From NCBI RefSeq assembly GCF_011926545.1, contig NZ_JAATIT010000001.1:1589393-1653392 (forward strand): a stretch of DNA of 64,000 bases. Direction: 5' to 3'. Both the position numbers and the translations under genes were made by a program. The stretch's first letter is position 1. Every line of letters begins with the position of its first letter. Positions 25,700 to 33,512 of the stretch are shown here, piece by piece. This stretch comes from Sphingopyxis italica (GTDB lineage: Bacteria; Pseudomonadota; Alphaproteobacteria; Sphingomonadales; Sphingomonadaceae). A model generated the notes under the pieces. The model worked only from the letters and a program-made list of their open reading frames with translations, made no database searches and was not told the origin of the DNA.

Positions 25700-25729
25700 A
25701 AAGGGCGCCGCCCTTCGGCGACGCCCTTT
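25700..25729. terminator. Bidirectional terminator between marC and ompA-type lipoprotein
   Basis: Stem AAAGGGCG ... CGCCCTTT with internal CCGC/GGCG-type pairing and T-rich flanks on both strands, in the 58-bp gap between convergent genes. Confidence 0.75.
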
Positions 25730-25752
25730 CTATTCCACGGGAATGGAACTTC

Positions 25753-26442
25753 TTAGCGCGCGGCGTTGACGTCGTCTTGCGTAACCGGCGCGATGCGGAT
25801 TTCGACGCGGCGATTGCACTGATAATCGGCTTCGCTCCGCTCGGGCGAACATTTCAGCTGCGATTCGCCATAGCCGAGCGTCGCCATGCGCGCGCGCTGG
25901 ATACCGCGGCCGCCGAGATAGTCGGCGACCGACGCGGCGCGGCGCTCGGACAGGCCCTGGTTATAGCTGTCGCTACCGGTCGAATCGGTGTGGCCATAGA
26001 CGTCGATATAGGTGCTCGGATATTCGGCGAGCGTTGATGCCACGCCGTCGAGCGCGCTGCGGAACTGCGATTTGACCATCGCGCTGTTGAGGTCGAAAGT
26101 GACGTCGCCGGGCATGTTGAGCACGAGCTGATCGCCCTGGCGCTCGACGTCGATGCCGGTGCCCGCGGTGCGTTCGCGCAGCTTTTTTTCCTGCTGATCC
26201 ATATAATAGCCGGCCCCCGCGCCCGCGACCGCGCCGATGCCCGCGCCGACGATTTCCTCGGTGCGGCTGTTCTTGCCGCCGATCAGATCGCCGAGCAGAT
26301 AGCCGCCGAGCGCGCCGCCGACGCCGCCGATCGCCGCTTTCGATATCTTGCGTTCGCCGGTCACCGGATCGGTGACGCAACCGGTCAGCGCGATCGCGCC
26401 GATGCTGGTTAAAATGGTGAGCTTGATCGTCCTGCTATTCAT
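25753..26442 (-). CDS. OmpA-family lipoprotein (YiaD-like), 229 aa
   Basis: Outer-membrane lipoprotein that binds peptidoglycan. Lipobox with Cys at 22 (AIALTGC), then a glycine-zipper segment GGVGGALGGYLLGDLIGG and GAGIGAVAGAGAGYYMDQQ (about 40-80), then an OmpA C-terminal domain from about 100: VTFDLNSAMVKSQFRSAL, YIDVYGHTDSTGSDSYNQGL, SERRAASVADYL and NRRVEIRI. The domain order glycine zipper-OmpA matches YiaD and PAL-like proteins. Confidence 0.92.
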   Translation of the reverse strand: MNSRTIKLTILTSIGAIALTGCVTDPVTGERKISKAAIGGVGGALGGYLLGDLIGGKNSRTEEIVGAGIGAVAGAGAGYYMDQQEKKLRERTAGTGIDVERQGDQLVLNMPGDVTFDLNSAMVKSQFRSALDGVASTLAEYPSTYIDVYGHTDSTGSDSYNQGLSERRAASVADYLGGRGIQRARMATLGYGESQLKCSPERSEADYQCNRRVEIRIAPVTQDDVNAAR

Positions 26443-26573
26443 TTTTTCGCTCCCTTATCCGGCGGATGCTTCTGATCCTTTGCATACCGCGCATACGTGC
26501 CGATAACATATGGCCGGCGATCTGGTTCCCGAACAGGGCTGAATGGCGGCTGAGCGGGACATTGAGGTGAGCA

Positions 26574-26602
26574 TTGTGCAACGCTGCGCCTTTCGCTTAT
26601 AG
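26574..26602 (+). promoter_or_regulatory. Candidate promoter for CNNM/CorC gene
   Basis: TTGTGC (26574-26579), a 17-bp spacer and TTATAG (26597-26602). Transcription would start close to the ATG at 26610, which opens a 22-codon reading frame ending in overlap with the start of the CNNM gene. Moderate match only. Confidence 0.35.
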
Positions 26603-26609
26603 GGTGGAC

Positions 26610-26678
26610 ATGACCGACGATGACAGGGGCCGGGCGCCGACGCGCCGTACGATCGCCCGCCCCCCGCTTCTCCCATGA
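26610..26678 (+). CDS. Possible 22-codon leader ORF coupled to CNNM gene
   Basis: Reads MTDDDRGRAPTRRTIARPPL then LP and TGA. Its stop overlaps the ATG of the downstream membrane protein (ATGA). It has no recognisable domain and no ribosome site of its own; if transcription begins near 26609 the message would be almost leaderless. It may be a coupling leader or chance. Confidence 0.25.
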   Translation: MTDDDRGRAPTRRTIARPPLLP

Positions 26679-27997
26679 CCCCTTTTCCCTGGTCGGATGT
26701 TGTGATCATCCTGATCCTCATCCTGCTCAACGGCGTTTTCGCCATGTCCGAACTCGCCATCGTCTCGTCGCGCGGCCCGCGACTGCAGGCGGCGGAAAAG
26801 CGCGGCAGCCGGGGCGCGAAGATCGCGCGCCAACTTGCCTCCGATCCGGGGCGATTCCTCTCGACGGTGCAGGTCGGCATCACGCTGATCGGCGTCCTGA
26901 CCGGCGCCTATTCGGGCGCGAGCCTTGGGCAGCCGGTCGCCGACCGGCTTTCGGTGTGGCTGGGGCTTGATGCCGAGAATGCGGAAGCCGCCGGCTTCGC
27001 CGTGGTCATCGCGCTCACCACCTATTTCTCTTTGATCGCGGGCGAACTGGTGCCCAAGCAGTTCGCGCTTCGTGCCCCCGAACGGATCGCGATCATCGTC
27101 GCGCCGATGATGTACGGGCTGTCCAAAATCGGCGCACCGCTCGTATGGTTGCTCGACGCCAGTTCGGCGCTCGTATTTCGCATTCTCGGCCTCAATCGCG
27201 AATCGGAGGACCGGGTGACCGCCGAGGAACTCCACCTGATCGTCGCCGAGGCGTCCAAATCGGGGGTGATCGAGGAAAGCGAGCGCGCGATCATCTCGGG
27301 CGTCGTGCGCCTCGCCGACCGGCCGGTGCGCGAGGTGATGACGCCGCGCAAGGATGTCGACTGGGTCGATATTTCGCTCGACGCGCGCGGTGTGCGCGAC
27401 AAATTGCTCGAAACGCCGCACAGCCGCCTGCCGGTCGCGCGCGGATCGGTCGACGACATCGTCGGCGTCGTGCAGGCGCGCGACATCGCATCGGCGCTGT
27501 TCCAGGGCGAGACGCTCGACCTCGAACAATTGATGCGCCCCGCCAAAGTCATCCACGACCAGATCGACGCGATGGATGCGCTCGAGGCCTTGCGCGTCGC
27601 CGAGGTGCCGATGCTGCTCGTCCACGACGAATATGGCCATTTCGACGGGCTGGTGACCCCGGCGGATCTCTTGTCGGCGATCGCGGGCGAATTCGCGTCG
27701 GACCAGGATATCGGCAGCGAACCTTTCGTCGTCGAGCGCGACGACGGCAGCCTGCTGATCGCGGGGTCGATGCCCGCCGATCAGATGGCCGAGCGGCTCG
27801 GCATCGAACTGGGCGAGGATCGCGATTACGCGACCGCGGCGGGTCACGCACTCGCTATCCTCAAGCGCCTGCCAAAGGAAGGCGAGCACTTCACCGATAA
27901 GGGCTGGCGGTTCGAGATCGTCGACATGGACGGGCGCAAGATCGACAAATTGCTCGTCACCCAGATTCGCAAGCCGAAGGACGAGGAAGGCGCGTAG
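26675..27997 (+). CDS. Hemolysin-family CNNM/CBS-pair membrane protein (CorC/HlyC-like), 440 aa
   Basis: Inner-membrane protein with an N-terminal DUF21/CNNM domain of three or four helices (about 5-190; MSELAIVSSRGPRLQAAEKRG, GITLIGVLTGAYSGASLG, GELVPKQFALRAPE), a CBS pair (about 205-330; REVMTPRKDVDWVDI and HSRLPVARGSVDDIVGVVQ, VLLVHDEYGHFDGLVTPADLL) and a C-terminal CorC_HlyC domain (DRDYATAAGHALAILKRLP, GWRFEIVDMDGRKIDKLL). CNNM proteins are linked to Mg2+/divalent cation transport; the old 'hemolysin' name is not a toxin call. Confidence 0.93.
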   Translation: MTPFPWSDVVIILILILLNGVFAMSELAIVSSRGPRLQAAEKRGSRGAKIARQLASDPGRFLSTVQVGITLIGVLTGAYSGASLGQPVADRLSVWLGLDAENAEAAGFAVVIALTTYFSLIAGELVPKQFALRAPERIAIIVAPMMYGLSKIGAPLVWLLDASSALVFRILGLNRESEDRVTAEELHLIVAEASKSGVIEESERAIISGVVRLADRPVREVMTPRKDVDWVDISLDARGVRDKLLETPHSRLPVARGSVDDIVGVVQARDIASALFQGETLDLEQLMRPAKVIHDQIDAMDALEALRVAEVPMLLVHDEYGHFDGLVTPADLLSAIAGEFASDQDIGSEPFVVERDDGSLLIAGSMPADQMAERLGIELGEDRDYATAAGHALAILKRLPKEGEHFTDKGWRFEIVDMDGRKIDKLLVTQIRKPKDEEGA

Positions 27998-28050
27998 CGC
28001 GCCGCATCCGCGCAATTTACTTCCGAAGTTGTCAAACTTGTCATTCCCCT

Positions 28051-28068
28051 CGGGTATAATGATACCCG
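28051..28068. other. Palindrome CGGGTAT-AATG-ATACCCG
   Basis: Perfect 7-4-7 inverted repeat in the 352-bp gap between the CNNM gene and the helix-hairpin-helix gene. It contains TATAAT but I see no matching -35 at good spacing and no gene behind it. Apart from this and the REP element at 28233-28293, nothing else is recognisable in the gap. Confidence 0.45.
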
Positions 28069-28232
28069 TCGCGGCGGGGCCGACCTTGCCGACGCGCAGG
28101 CGGCTGCCGGCGAGGAGGGGGGATGGAAGAGCGAGAGACGTCATCCGCCAGTTTGAAGCATGACGGAGGAATGTAGGAAAGGATTATTTGAGGGCGTTGG
28201 CGTCGGGGTGGAGAGCGGGCGTTCTTCACTTT

Positions 28233-28293
28233 CGTCATCCCGGCCCCTTCGACTGCCTTGCAGGCGCTCAGGACAGGCTTCGCCGGGATGACG
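28233..28293. repeat. REP-type element (CGTCATCCCGGC...GCCGGGATGACG)
   Basis: Outer arms CGTCATCCCGGC and GCCGGGATGACG around an inner CTTCGACTGCC...CTCAGGACAGG segment. Downstream of the minus-strand helix-hairpin-helix gene. Confidence 0.75.
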
Positions 28294-28349
28294 ATGTTGA
28301 TATGACCGAAACCGGTCTCTCCCCGCCATTCGGCCGGTAGCAGGACCCG

Positions 28350-29141
28350 TCAGAGTTCGCCGCCGAGCGCGCCGTATTTCGCTTCGAACCCCGCCTTGTC
28401 GCCGCGCGCGAGATAGGCGGCCTGGTCGACGATATTGTCGCGCGTGATGCGGCCCTGAAAGGCGCCGAGCGCCGCGTCCACCCGCGCGACGTCGGCGTCG
28501 GTCCAGTCGGCGATCTGCCGGAAGCTGGTGACGCCGAGCCCGTTCAGCAGCACGACGAGCTTGGGGCCGACGCCTTTCAGCAATTGCAGATTGTCGGCTC
28601 CGGTCGTTGACGATGCCGGTGCGGGTTTCGCGACGGGCGGCGGCGAAACCGTCGGCTCTTCGGGAATAGCCGCCGCCTTGGGTGCCTTTTTGGCTGCGGG
28701 CTTGGCTGCTGCCTTTGTCGCTGGTTTTGCGGCGGGTTTCGCCGCCGGTTCTTTGGTGGCGGCTTTCTTCGCGGCGGGTTTTGTGGCCGCTTTTGGTTTG
28801 GCTGCGGGCTTGGACGCCGGAGGGGCGGTTTCGGTGACCGGTTCGACGACGGGCGCTGGAGCGGGAGCGGAAGGCGGCGCTTTGGCGGCCGGCTCGGGCG
28901 CGGGCGGCGGCGCGGCTGGGGTGACGGGCCGCGGCCCCCGCTCGATCGGCTTGAAGCGCGCAGGCTCGGCGGCGACGATCTCGGGCTTGGCCGGTTCGAG
29001 CGGCTTGGCGGGCTTCGCCGGTTCGGCGGCCGGCGGCGCAATCTCCTGCGGCTTGGCGCGTCCGAACAGCCACCACAGCAGGACGACGGCAACGACGAGG
29101 CCGACGACCGCGATAATCCAGTTTTCCTGAAGCCAGATCAT
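28350..29141 (-). CDS. Membrane-anchored helix-hairpin-helix protein with long A/P/K linker, 263 aa
   Basis: One membrane helix at residues about 8-26 (WIIAVVGLVVAVVLLWWLF), then about 150 residues of low-complexity Ala/Pro/Lys/Glu sequence, with KPAAK/KKAA repeats at 110-150 like histone-H1 or AlgP tails, then a compact C-terminal domain (about 183-263): NLQLLKGVGPKLVVLLNGLG, TSFRQIADWTDADVARVDAA and FQGRITRDNIVDQAAYLARG. The latter is a helix-hairpin-helix domain of the type annotated as a predicted nucleic-acid-binding extension of NuoE and ribosomal L21. The layout suggests a cytoplasmic DNA- or RNA-binding head tethered to the inner membrane; this is inferred. Confidence 0.8.
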   Translation of the reverse strand: MIWLQENWIIAVVGLVVAVVLLWWLFGRAKPQEIAPPAAEPAKPAKPLEPAKPEIVAAEPARFKPIERGPRPVTPAAPPPAPEPAAKAPPSAPAPAPVVEPVTETAPPASKPAAKPKAATKPAAKKAATKEPAAKPAAKPATKAAAKPAAKKAPKAAAIPEEPTVSPPPVAKPAPASSTTGADNLQLLKGVGPKLVVLLNGLGVTSFRQIADWTDADVARVDAALGAFQGRITRDNIVDQAAYLARGDKAGFEAKYGALGGEL

Positions 29142-29227
29142 GATCTTCTCCGCTTGTGAGTTTCGGTCAGCCTATGCGGGGTTGTGTGCCGGGTCTACCT
29201 TAACGAATGGGTTACCATGAATTTCCT

Positions 29228-29301
29228 CGTCATTCCCGCGAAAGCGGGAACCGAGGTGCGACGTCGGCTCGCTGGGTTCCCGCTTTCGCGGGAATGTGAC
29301 G
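29228..29301. repeat. REP-type element (CGTCATTCCCGCGAAAGCGG)
   Basis: Facing copies of TCATTCCCGCGAAAGCGGGA around about 30 bp, right copy with a 2-base insertion (AATGTGACG). Same family as 12027-12105. Just downstream of purD. Confidence 0.8.
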
Positions 29302-29312
29302 AGGTGGGGTTT

Positions 29313-30590
29313 CTATTCCGCTTCGCGCGCGACCTCTCGCCAACCGATGTCGCGGCGGCAGAAGCCGCTCGGGAAATCGAGCTTGTCGACCGCGGCATAG
29401 GCGCGCGCCTGCGCTTCGGTCACGCTCTTGCCCGTCGCGGTGACATTGAGCACGCGGCCGCCGGCGGCGACGAGGGTGCGATCGTCGCGCGCGGTGCCGG
29501 CGTGAAAGACGCGCACGCCGCCCGCTTCGGCATCGGCGATGCCGCGGATCGCGCCGCCCTTTTCGGGGGTGCCCGGATAGCCCTTCGCCGCCATCACGAC
29601 GGTAAGCGCATAATCGTGCGAAAAGGCGGGGGCGTCGGCGCCGGCGATCATTCCGGTCGCGGCGGCGTGGAGCAGCGCGGCGAAATCGCCCTTGAAGCGC
29701 ATCATCAGCACCTGGCATTCGGGATCGCCGAAGCGGCAATTATATTCGATCAGCTTCGGCCCTTCGTCCGTCAGCATCAGCCCCGCGAACAGCACGCCGA
29801 CATAAGGCGTGCCCTCGGCGGCGAGGGTCGCCACGGTCGGACGGATGATGCGGTCCATGACCGCGGCTTCGAGGTCGGCGGTGAGCACCGGCGCGGGGCT
29901 GTAGGCGCCCATGCCGCCGGTGTTCGGGCCGACGTCGCCATCGCCGACGCGCTTGTGGTCCTGCGCGCTGCCGAACGCGATGACGTCGGTGCCGTCGGAG
30001 AGCGCGAAGAAGCTCGCTTCCTCGCCGGTCATGAACTCCTCGATCACCACTTCGGCGCCCGCGCCGCCGAAGGCGCCATCGAACATATTCTCGATCGCGG
30101 CTTCGGCGTCTTCGCGCGTTTCGGCGATGATAACGCCCTTGCCCGCCGCGAGGCCGTCGGCCTTGATGACGACGGGGATCGCAAAACCCTCGAGCACTGC
30201 GCGTGCTTCCTCGGCGGAGGTGCAGCGGACATAGGCGGCGGTCGGGATCGACGCGCGCGCGCACAGATCCTTGGTGAAGCCCTTCGAGCCTTCGAGCCGT
30301 GCGGCGGCCGCCGAAGGACCAAAGACGGGGATGCCGATCTCGCGCAAGCGATCGGCGAGGCCCGCGACAAGCGGCGCTTCGGGGCCGACGACGACGAAAT
30401 CGATCGCGTGCGCCTTTACGAATGCGATCAGGCCATCGATGTCGTCAGCGGCAACGCCCACGCATTCGGCGTGCGCCTCGATCCCGGGATTGCCCGGTGC
30501 GGCATAGAGCTTGGCGCAGCTTGGCGATTGTGCCAACTGCCAGCTGAGCGCATGTTCGCGGCCCCCCGATCCGACCAGCAGGATATTCAT
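29313..30590 (-). CDS. purD: Phosphoribosylamine-glycine ligase, 425 aa
   Basis: ATP-grasp enzyme of de novo purine synthesis that joins glycine to phosphoribosylamine. N-terminal [20 protein letters not shown], central [18 protein letters not shown] and [35 protein letters not shown], the [19 protein letters not shown] signature, and [26 protein letters not shown] with the Mg ligands. Its ATG (30590-30588) overlaps the xseA ATG (30589-30591) on the other strand by two bases. The conserved N-terminus makes this start secure. Confidence 0.97.
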   Translation of the reverse strand: MNILLVGSGGREHALSWQLAQSPSCAKLYAAPGNPGIEAHAECVGVAADDIDGLIAFVKAHAIDFVVVGPEAPLVAGLADRLREIGIPVFGPSAAAARLEGSKGFTKDLCARASIPTAAYVRCTSAEEARAVLEGFAIPVVIKADGLAAGKGVIIAETREDAEAAIENMFDGAFGGAGAEVVIEEFMTGEEASFFALSDGTDVIAFGSAQDHKRVGDGDVGPNTGGMGAYSPAPVLTADLEAAVMDRIIRPTVATLAAEGTPYVGVLFAGLMLTDEGPKLIEYNCRFGDPECQVLMMRFKGDFAALLHAAATGMIAGADAPAFSHDYALTVVMAAKGYPGTPEKGGAIRGIADAEAGGVRVFHAGTARDDRTLVAAGGRVLNVTATGKSVTEAQARAYAAVDKLDFPSGFCRRDIGWREVAREAE

Positions 30591-30591
30591 G
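30588..30591. other. Head-to-head overlap of purD and xseA start codons (CATG)
   Basis: The four bases CATG hold the purD ATG on the minus strand and the xseA ATG on the plus strand. Promoter and ribosome site of each gene must therefore lie within the other's coding sequence (AGGA at 30580-30583 for xseA; AAGGGA, complementary to 30597-30602, for purD). Confidence 0.7.
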
Positions 30592-32019
30592 TCAGTCCCT
30601 TTTCCCGATCCGGCGTCCGACGATGGCACCGAAGCGCGGCTGTTAGCCGAGGCGGCGCCCGGCGACAATGTTCCGCCGCTGTCGGTCAGCCAATTGTCGG
30701 CGGCGATCAAGCGCACGGTCGAGGACGGCTTCGCGCGCGTGCGCGTGCGAGGAGAGTTGTCGGGAGCGAAGCGCGCGGCGTCGGGGCATTTCTATGCGGC
30801 GCTGAAGGACGATAATGCGCTGATCGACATGGTGATGTGGAAGGGACAGGCGGGGCGGCTGGCCTTCCGGCCCGAGGACGGGATCGAGGTGATCGCGACC
30901 GGCAAGCTCACCACCTATCCGGGGCGGTCGAAATATCAGCTCGTCGTCGATACGCTCGAGGTCGCGGGCGAGGGCGCCTTGATGCTCCTCTTCGAAAAAT
31001 TGAAGGCGCGGCTTGGCGCCGAGGGGCTGTTCGACCGCGAGCGGAAATATGACCGGCTCCCTTTTCTGCCGCGCACGATCGGGGTCGTGACCTCACCGAC
31101 CGGGGCGGTGATCCGCGACATTCTCCACCGGCTGGCCGACCGCTGCCCGACGCATGTCATCGTCTGGCCGGTGCTGGTGCAGGGCGATGGCGCGGCGGCG
31201 CAGGTCGCGGGTGCGATTCGCGGCTTCGACGCCATCGCGCCCGGCGGGCCGGTGGTGCCGCGCCCCGACCTGGTCATCGTCGCGCGCGGCGGCGGGTCGA
31301 TCGAGGATCTGTGGGCGTTCAACGAAGAGGTCGTCGTGCGCGCGATCGCCGATTGCCGCATCCCGACGATCAGCGCGGTGGGGCATGAGACCGACGTGAC
31401 GCTCGCCGACTATGCCGCCGATGTGCGCGCGCCGACCCCGACCGCGGCGGCGGAGATGGCGGTGCCGGTGCGCGCCGAACTCATGTCGCAGCTCGCGACG
31501 TGGAACGGGCGGATCATCGGGGCGGCGAGCCGGCGGCAGGCCTTGTGCGGCGAGCGGCTGACGGCGTTGGCGCGCCATCTGCCGAAGCGCGAGGCGCTCT
31601 ATGCGCCGCAGCGCCAGCGGCTCGACGATGCGGGCGATCGGCTCGACCGCGGGCAGCGCCAGCGGCTGGCGGTGATTGCGGAGCGGCTCGCGACGCGCGG
31701 CGCTGCGCTGCGGCCGGCGCTGCTCGCGCGGCGCTGGGACCGCGACCGCGCGCTGCTCGAAGGAATGGGGCGGCTGCTGACCTCGCTCGATCCGCGCGCG
31801 CTGTTGTCGCGCGGCTATGCGATGGTGCGCGACGGCGGCGGCGCGATCGTTGCGACGGCGGGCAAGGCGAAGGACGCCGGGCATCTGCGGCTGCAATTCG
31901 CCGACGGCGAGGTTCCGGTGCAGGTGAGCGGGAGCGACGCGCCGCCGCCCGCCGCAACCAAGCCGCCGCGCAAGTCCCCGCCTGCGGAGCCCAAGCGGGG
32001 GCAGGGCGAGCTCTTCTGA
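30589..32019 (+). CDS. xseA: Exodeoxyribonuclease VII large subunit, 476 aa
   Basis: Large subunit of the single-strand exonuclease VII used in mismatch and damage repair. It has an N-terminal OB fold ([41 protein letters not shown]), the nuclease domain with [40 protein letters not shown] and [18 protein letters not shown] followed by [15 protein letters not shown], a long basic coiled-coil, and [15 protein letters not shown] near the C-terminus. The last 30 residues are Pro/Lys-rich. The first 35 residues precede the conserved start, so translation could begin later, but no other good start exists. xseB is not nearby. Confidence 0.95.
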   Translation: MSVPFPDPASDDGTEARLLAEAAPGDNVPPLSVSQLSAAIKRTVEDGFARVRVRGELSGAKRAASGHFYAALKDDNALIDMVMWKGQAGRLAFRPEDGIEVIATGKLTTYPGRSKYQLVVDTLEVAGEGALMLLFEKLKARLGAEGLFDRERKYDRLPFLPRTIGVVTSPTGAVIRDILHRLADRCPTHVIVWPVLVQGDGAAAQVAGAIRGFDAIAPGGPVVPRPDLVIVARGGGSIEDLWAFNEEVVVRAIADCRIPTISAVGHETDVTLADYAADVRAPTPTAAAEMAVPVRAELMSQLATWNGRIIGAASRRQALCGERLTALARHLPKREALYAPQRQRLDDAGDRLDRGQRQRLAVIAERLATRGAALRPALLARRWDRDRALLEGMGRLLTSLDPRALLSRGYAMVRDGGGAIVATAGKAKDAGHLRLQFADGEVPVQVSGSDAPPPAATKPPRKSPPAEPKRGQGELF

Positions 32020-32106
32020 GACCGGCGCCAAGGACCGGGGGGTGGCCGCACGGCACGATGCTGTTATAACCGGGTCCATGACTTGCCGCCTTATGGATAG
32101 AGAATC

Positions 32107-32319
32107 ATGCTGATCGCCAGCCGCAACCGCCTCGCTCGCCTGCAATATGGACCGAACGGCTTTCGCGTCCTCGCGCCCGGCGACCATGTGCTGTGCGCGG
32201 TGACGGGCGCGCCGATCGGGCTCGACGAGCTGCGTTACTGGTCGGTCGCGCGGCAGGAAGCCTATGCGACCGCCGCGCTGTCGGTGCAGGCCGCGCTGGA
32301 CGCCGCGCGCGGGGCATGA
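32107..32319 (+). CDS. DUF2093 domain protein, 70 aa
   Basis: Small alphaproteobacterial protein with the DUF2093 pattern: ARLQYGPNGFRVLAPGDHVL, CAVTGAPIGLDELRYWSVAR, then QEAYATAALSVQAAL. Function unknown. It starts 87 bp after xseA and its stop overlaps the ATG of the M23 lipoprotein; the same xseA-DUF2093 order is, as I recall, common in related genomes. Confidence 0.85.
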   Translation: MLIASRNRLARLQYGPNGFRVLAPGDHVLCAVTGAPIGLDELRYWSVARQEAYATAALSVQAALDAARGA

Positions 32320-33245
32320 GGCCGGCGAAAGCGGATCGGCTTCGACGCGGTGCGGCGCTTGCGCTGGTCGTCGTGCTCGCCGGCTGCGTGCCGCCCGCTG
32401 ACGCGGGAAGGGAGCCCGCGCCGGCGCCGCCGGCTCGGCCCGTGCCTTCGCCGCCGCCCGCTCCTCCGCTCCCGCCGGAGCGCGCCGATTTCGCGTTGCA
32501 GGGCATTGCCGAGCAGGGCGCGGCGATGGTGGGGCGGGTGCCCGAGGGCACGCGCACGCTGACGTACGACGGCGCGGCGATTCCGGTTGCCGCCGACGGA
32601 CGTTTCCTGATCGCCTTCGATCGCGACGCCGGGGCCGAGGCGCGGCTGGTCGCGACGCTCGGCGACGGGCGCGAGGTCGTGCGCTCGATCGCGGTCGCGC
32701 CGGGCCGCTGGCGGCTCGAGCATATCAACGCGCCGTATCGCGGCAGCGCGCGGAGCGACGCCGAATTCGAGCGCCGCCGCCCCACCGAACTCGCCGCGAT
32801 CGCGGCGGCGCGGAGCAAGCGGGTCACGTCCGACGGCTGGCGGCAGGCGTTCCGCTGGCCGGTGACCGGGCGGCTCTCGGGCTTCTTCGGCGCGCAGCGC
32901 GTCTATCAGGGCAAGCCCGGCAGCTATCACAGCGGCACCGACGTCGCGGTTCCCGCGGGAACGCCGTTCGTGGCGCCCGCCGACGGCGTCGTCGTGCTCG
33001 CGGCGGCGGCGCCCTTCACGCTCGAGGGCAATCTGCTGATCGTCGATCATGGCATGGGACTCAACAGCGCCTTCCTCCATTGCCAGCGCCTCGACGTGAA
33101 GCTCGGCGACCGCGTCGTCCAGGGCCAGCGGCTCGGGACTGTCGGCCGGACGGGACGCGCGACGGGACCGCATCTGCACTGGAGCCTCAAATGGCAGGGC
33201 GCGCGGCTCGACCCCTCCAAGCTCGCGGGGCCGATCGGCGGCTGA
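32316..33245 (+). CDS. M23 family metallopeptidase lipoprotein, 309 aa
   Basis: Periplasmic peptidoglycan endopeptidase (LytM/lysostaphin type). Lipobox LAGC with Cys at 24, then a Pro-rich linker to about residue 55, an N-terminal beta-domain, and the M23 domain from about 178: YHSGTDVAVPAG with zinc ligands H205 and D209, the NLLIVDHGMGLNSAFLHCQR strand and GPHLHWSLKW with H286/H288. All catalytic residues are present, so it is probably an active hydrolase rather than a degenerate activator such as EnvC. ATG overlaps the DUF2093 stop. Confidence 0.93.
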   Translation: MRPAKADRLRRGAALALVVVLAGCVPPADAGREPAPAPPARPVPSPPPAPPLPPERADFALQGIAEQGAAMVGRVPEGTRTLTYDGAAIPVAADGRFLIAFDRDAGAEARLVATLGDGREVVRSIAVAPGRWRLEHINAPYRGSARSDAEFERRRPTELAAIAAARSKRVTSDGWRQAFRWPVTGRLSGFFGAQRVYQGKPGSYHSGTDVAVPAGTPFVAPADGVVVLAAAAPFTLEGNLLIVDHGMGLNSAFLHCQRLDVKLGDRVVQGQRLGTVGRTGRATGPHLHWSLKWQGARLDPSKLAGPIGG

Positions 33246-33290
33246 GCCCCGCGCCGACCACGCGCATTTCGTAACCGTTGAAACAAAATG

Positions 33291-33305
33291 TCGCGAACAT
33301 CGCGA
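33291..33305. promoter_or_regulatory. TCGCGA-ACA-TCGCGA repeat upstream of TonB receptor
   Basis: Perfect 6-3-6 inverted repeat in the 267-bp, AT-richer gap before the receptor gene. It is operator-like, but could be chance in GC-rich DNA. I see no convincing sigma70 hexamers. Confidence 0.3.
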
Positions 33306-33512
33306 TGCAGCATATTGTATTTCGTGACCTCTCCAGTTTGTTGCAAATACGTCACAATGCGCCGCGAAACGCCCCTTTGCGGCGGGATTTAGCTTTACTC
33401 GACATGAACGAAGTTTCATCCCGCACGCTATCGGGGCATCTGCGCGTCGGCTTTCTGCCGCCGCGCTGGGGGTCCGGGTAATTTCAATCCACCAGTAGCA
33501 AGGGACTGCACT

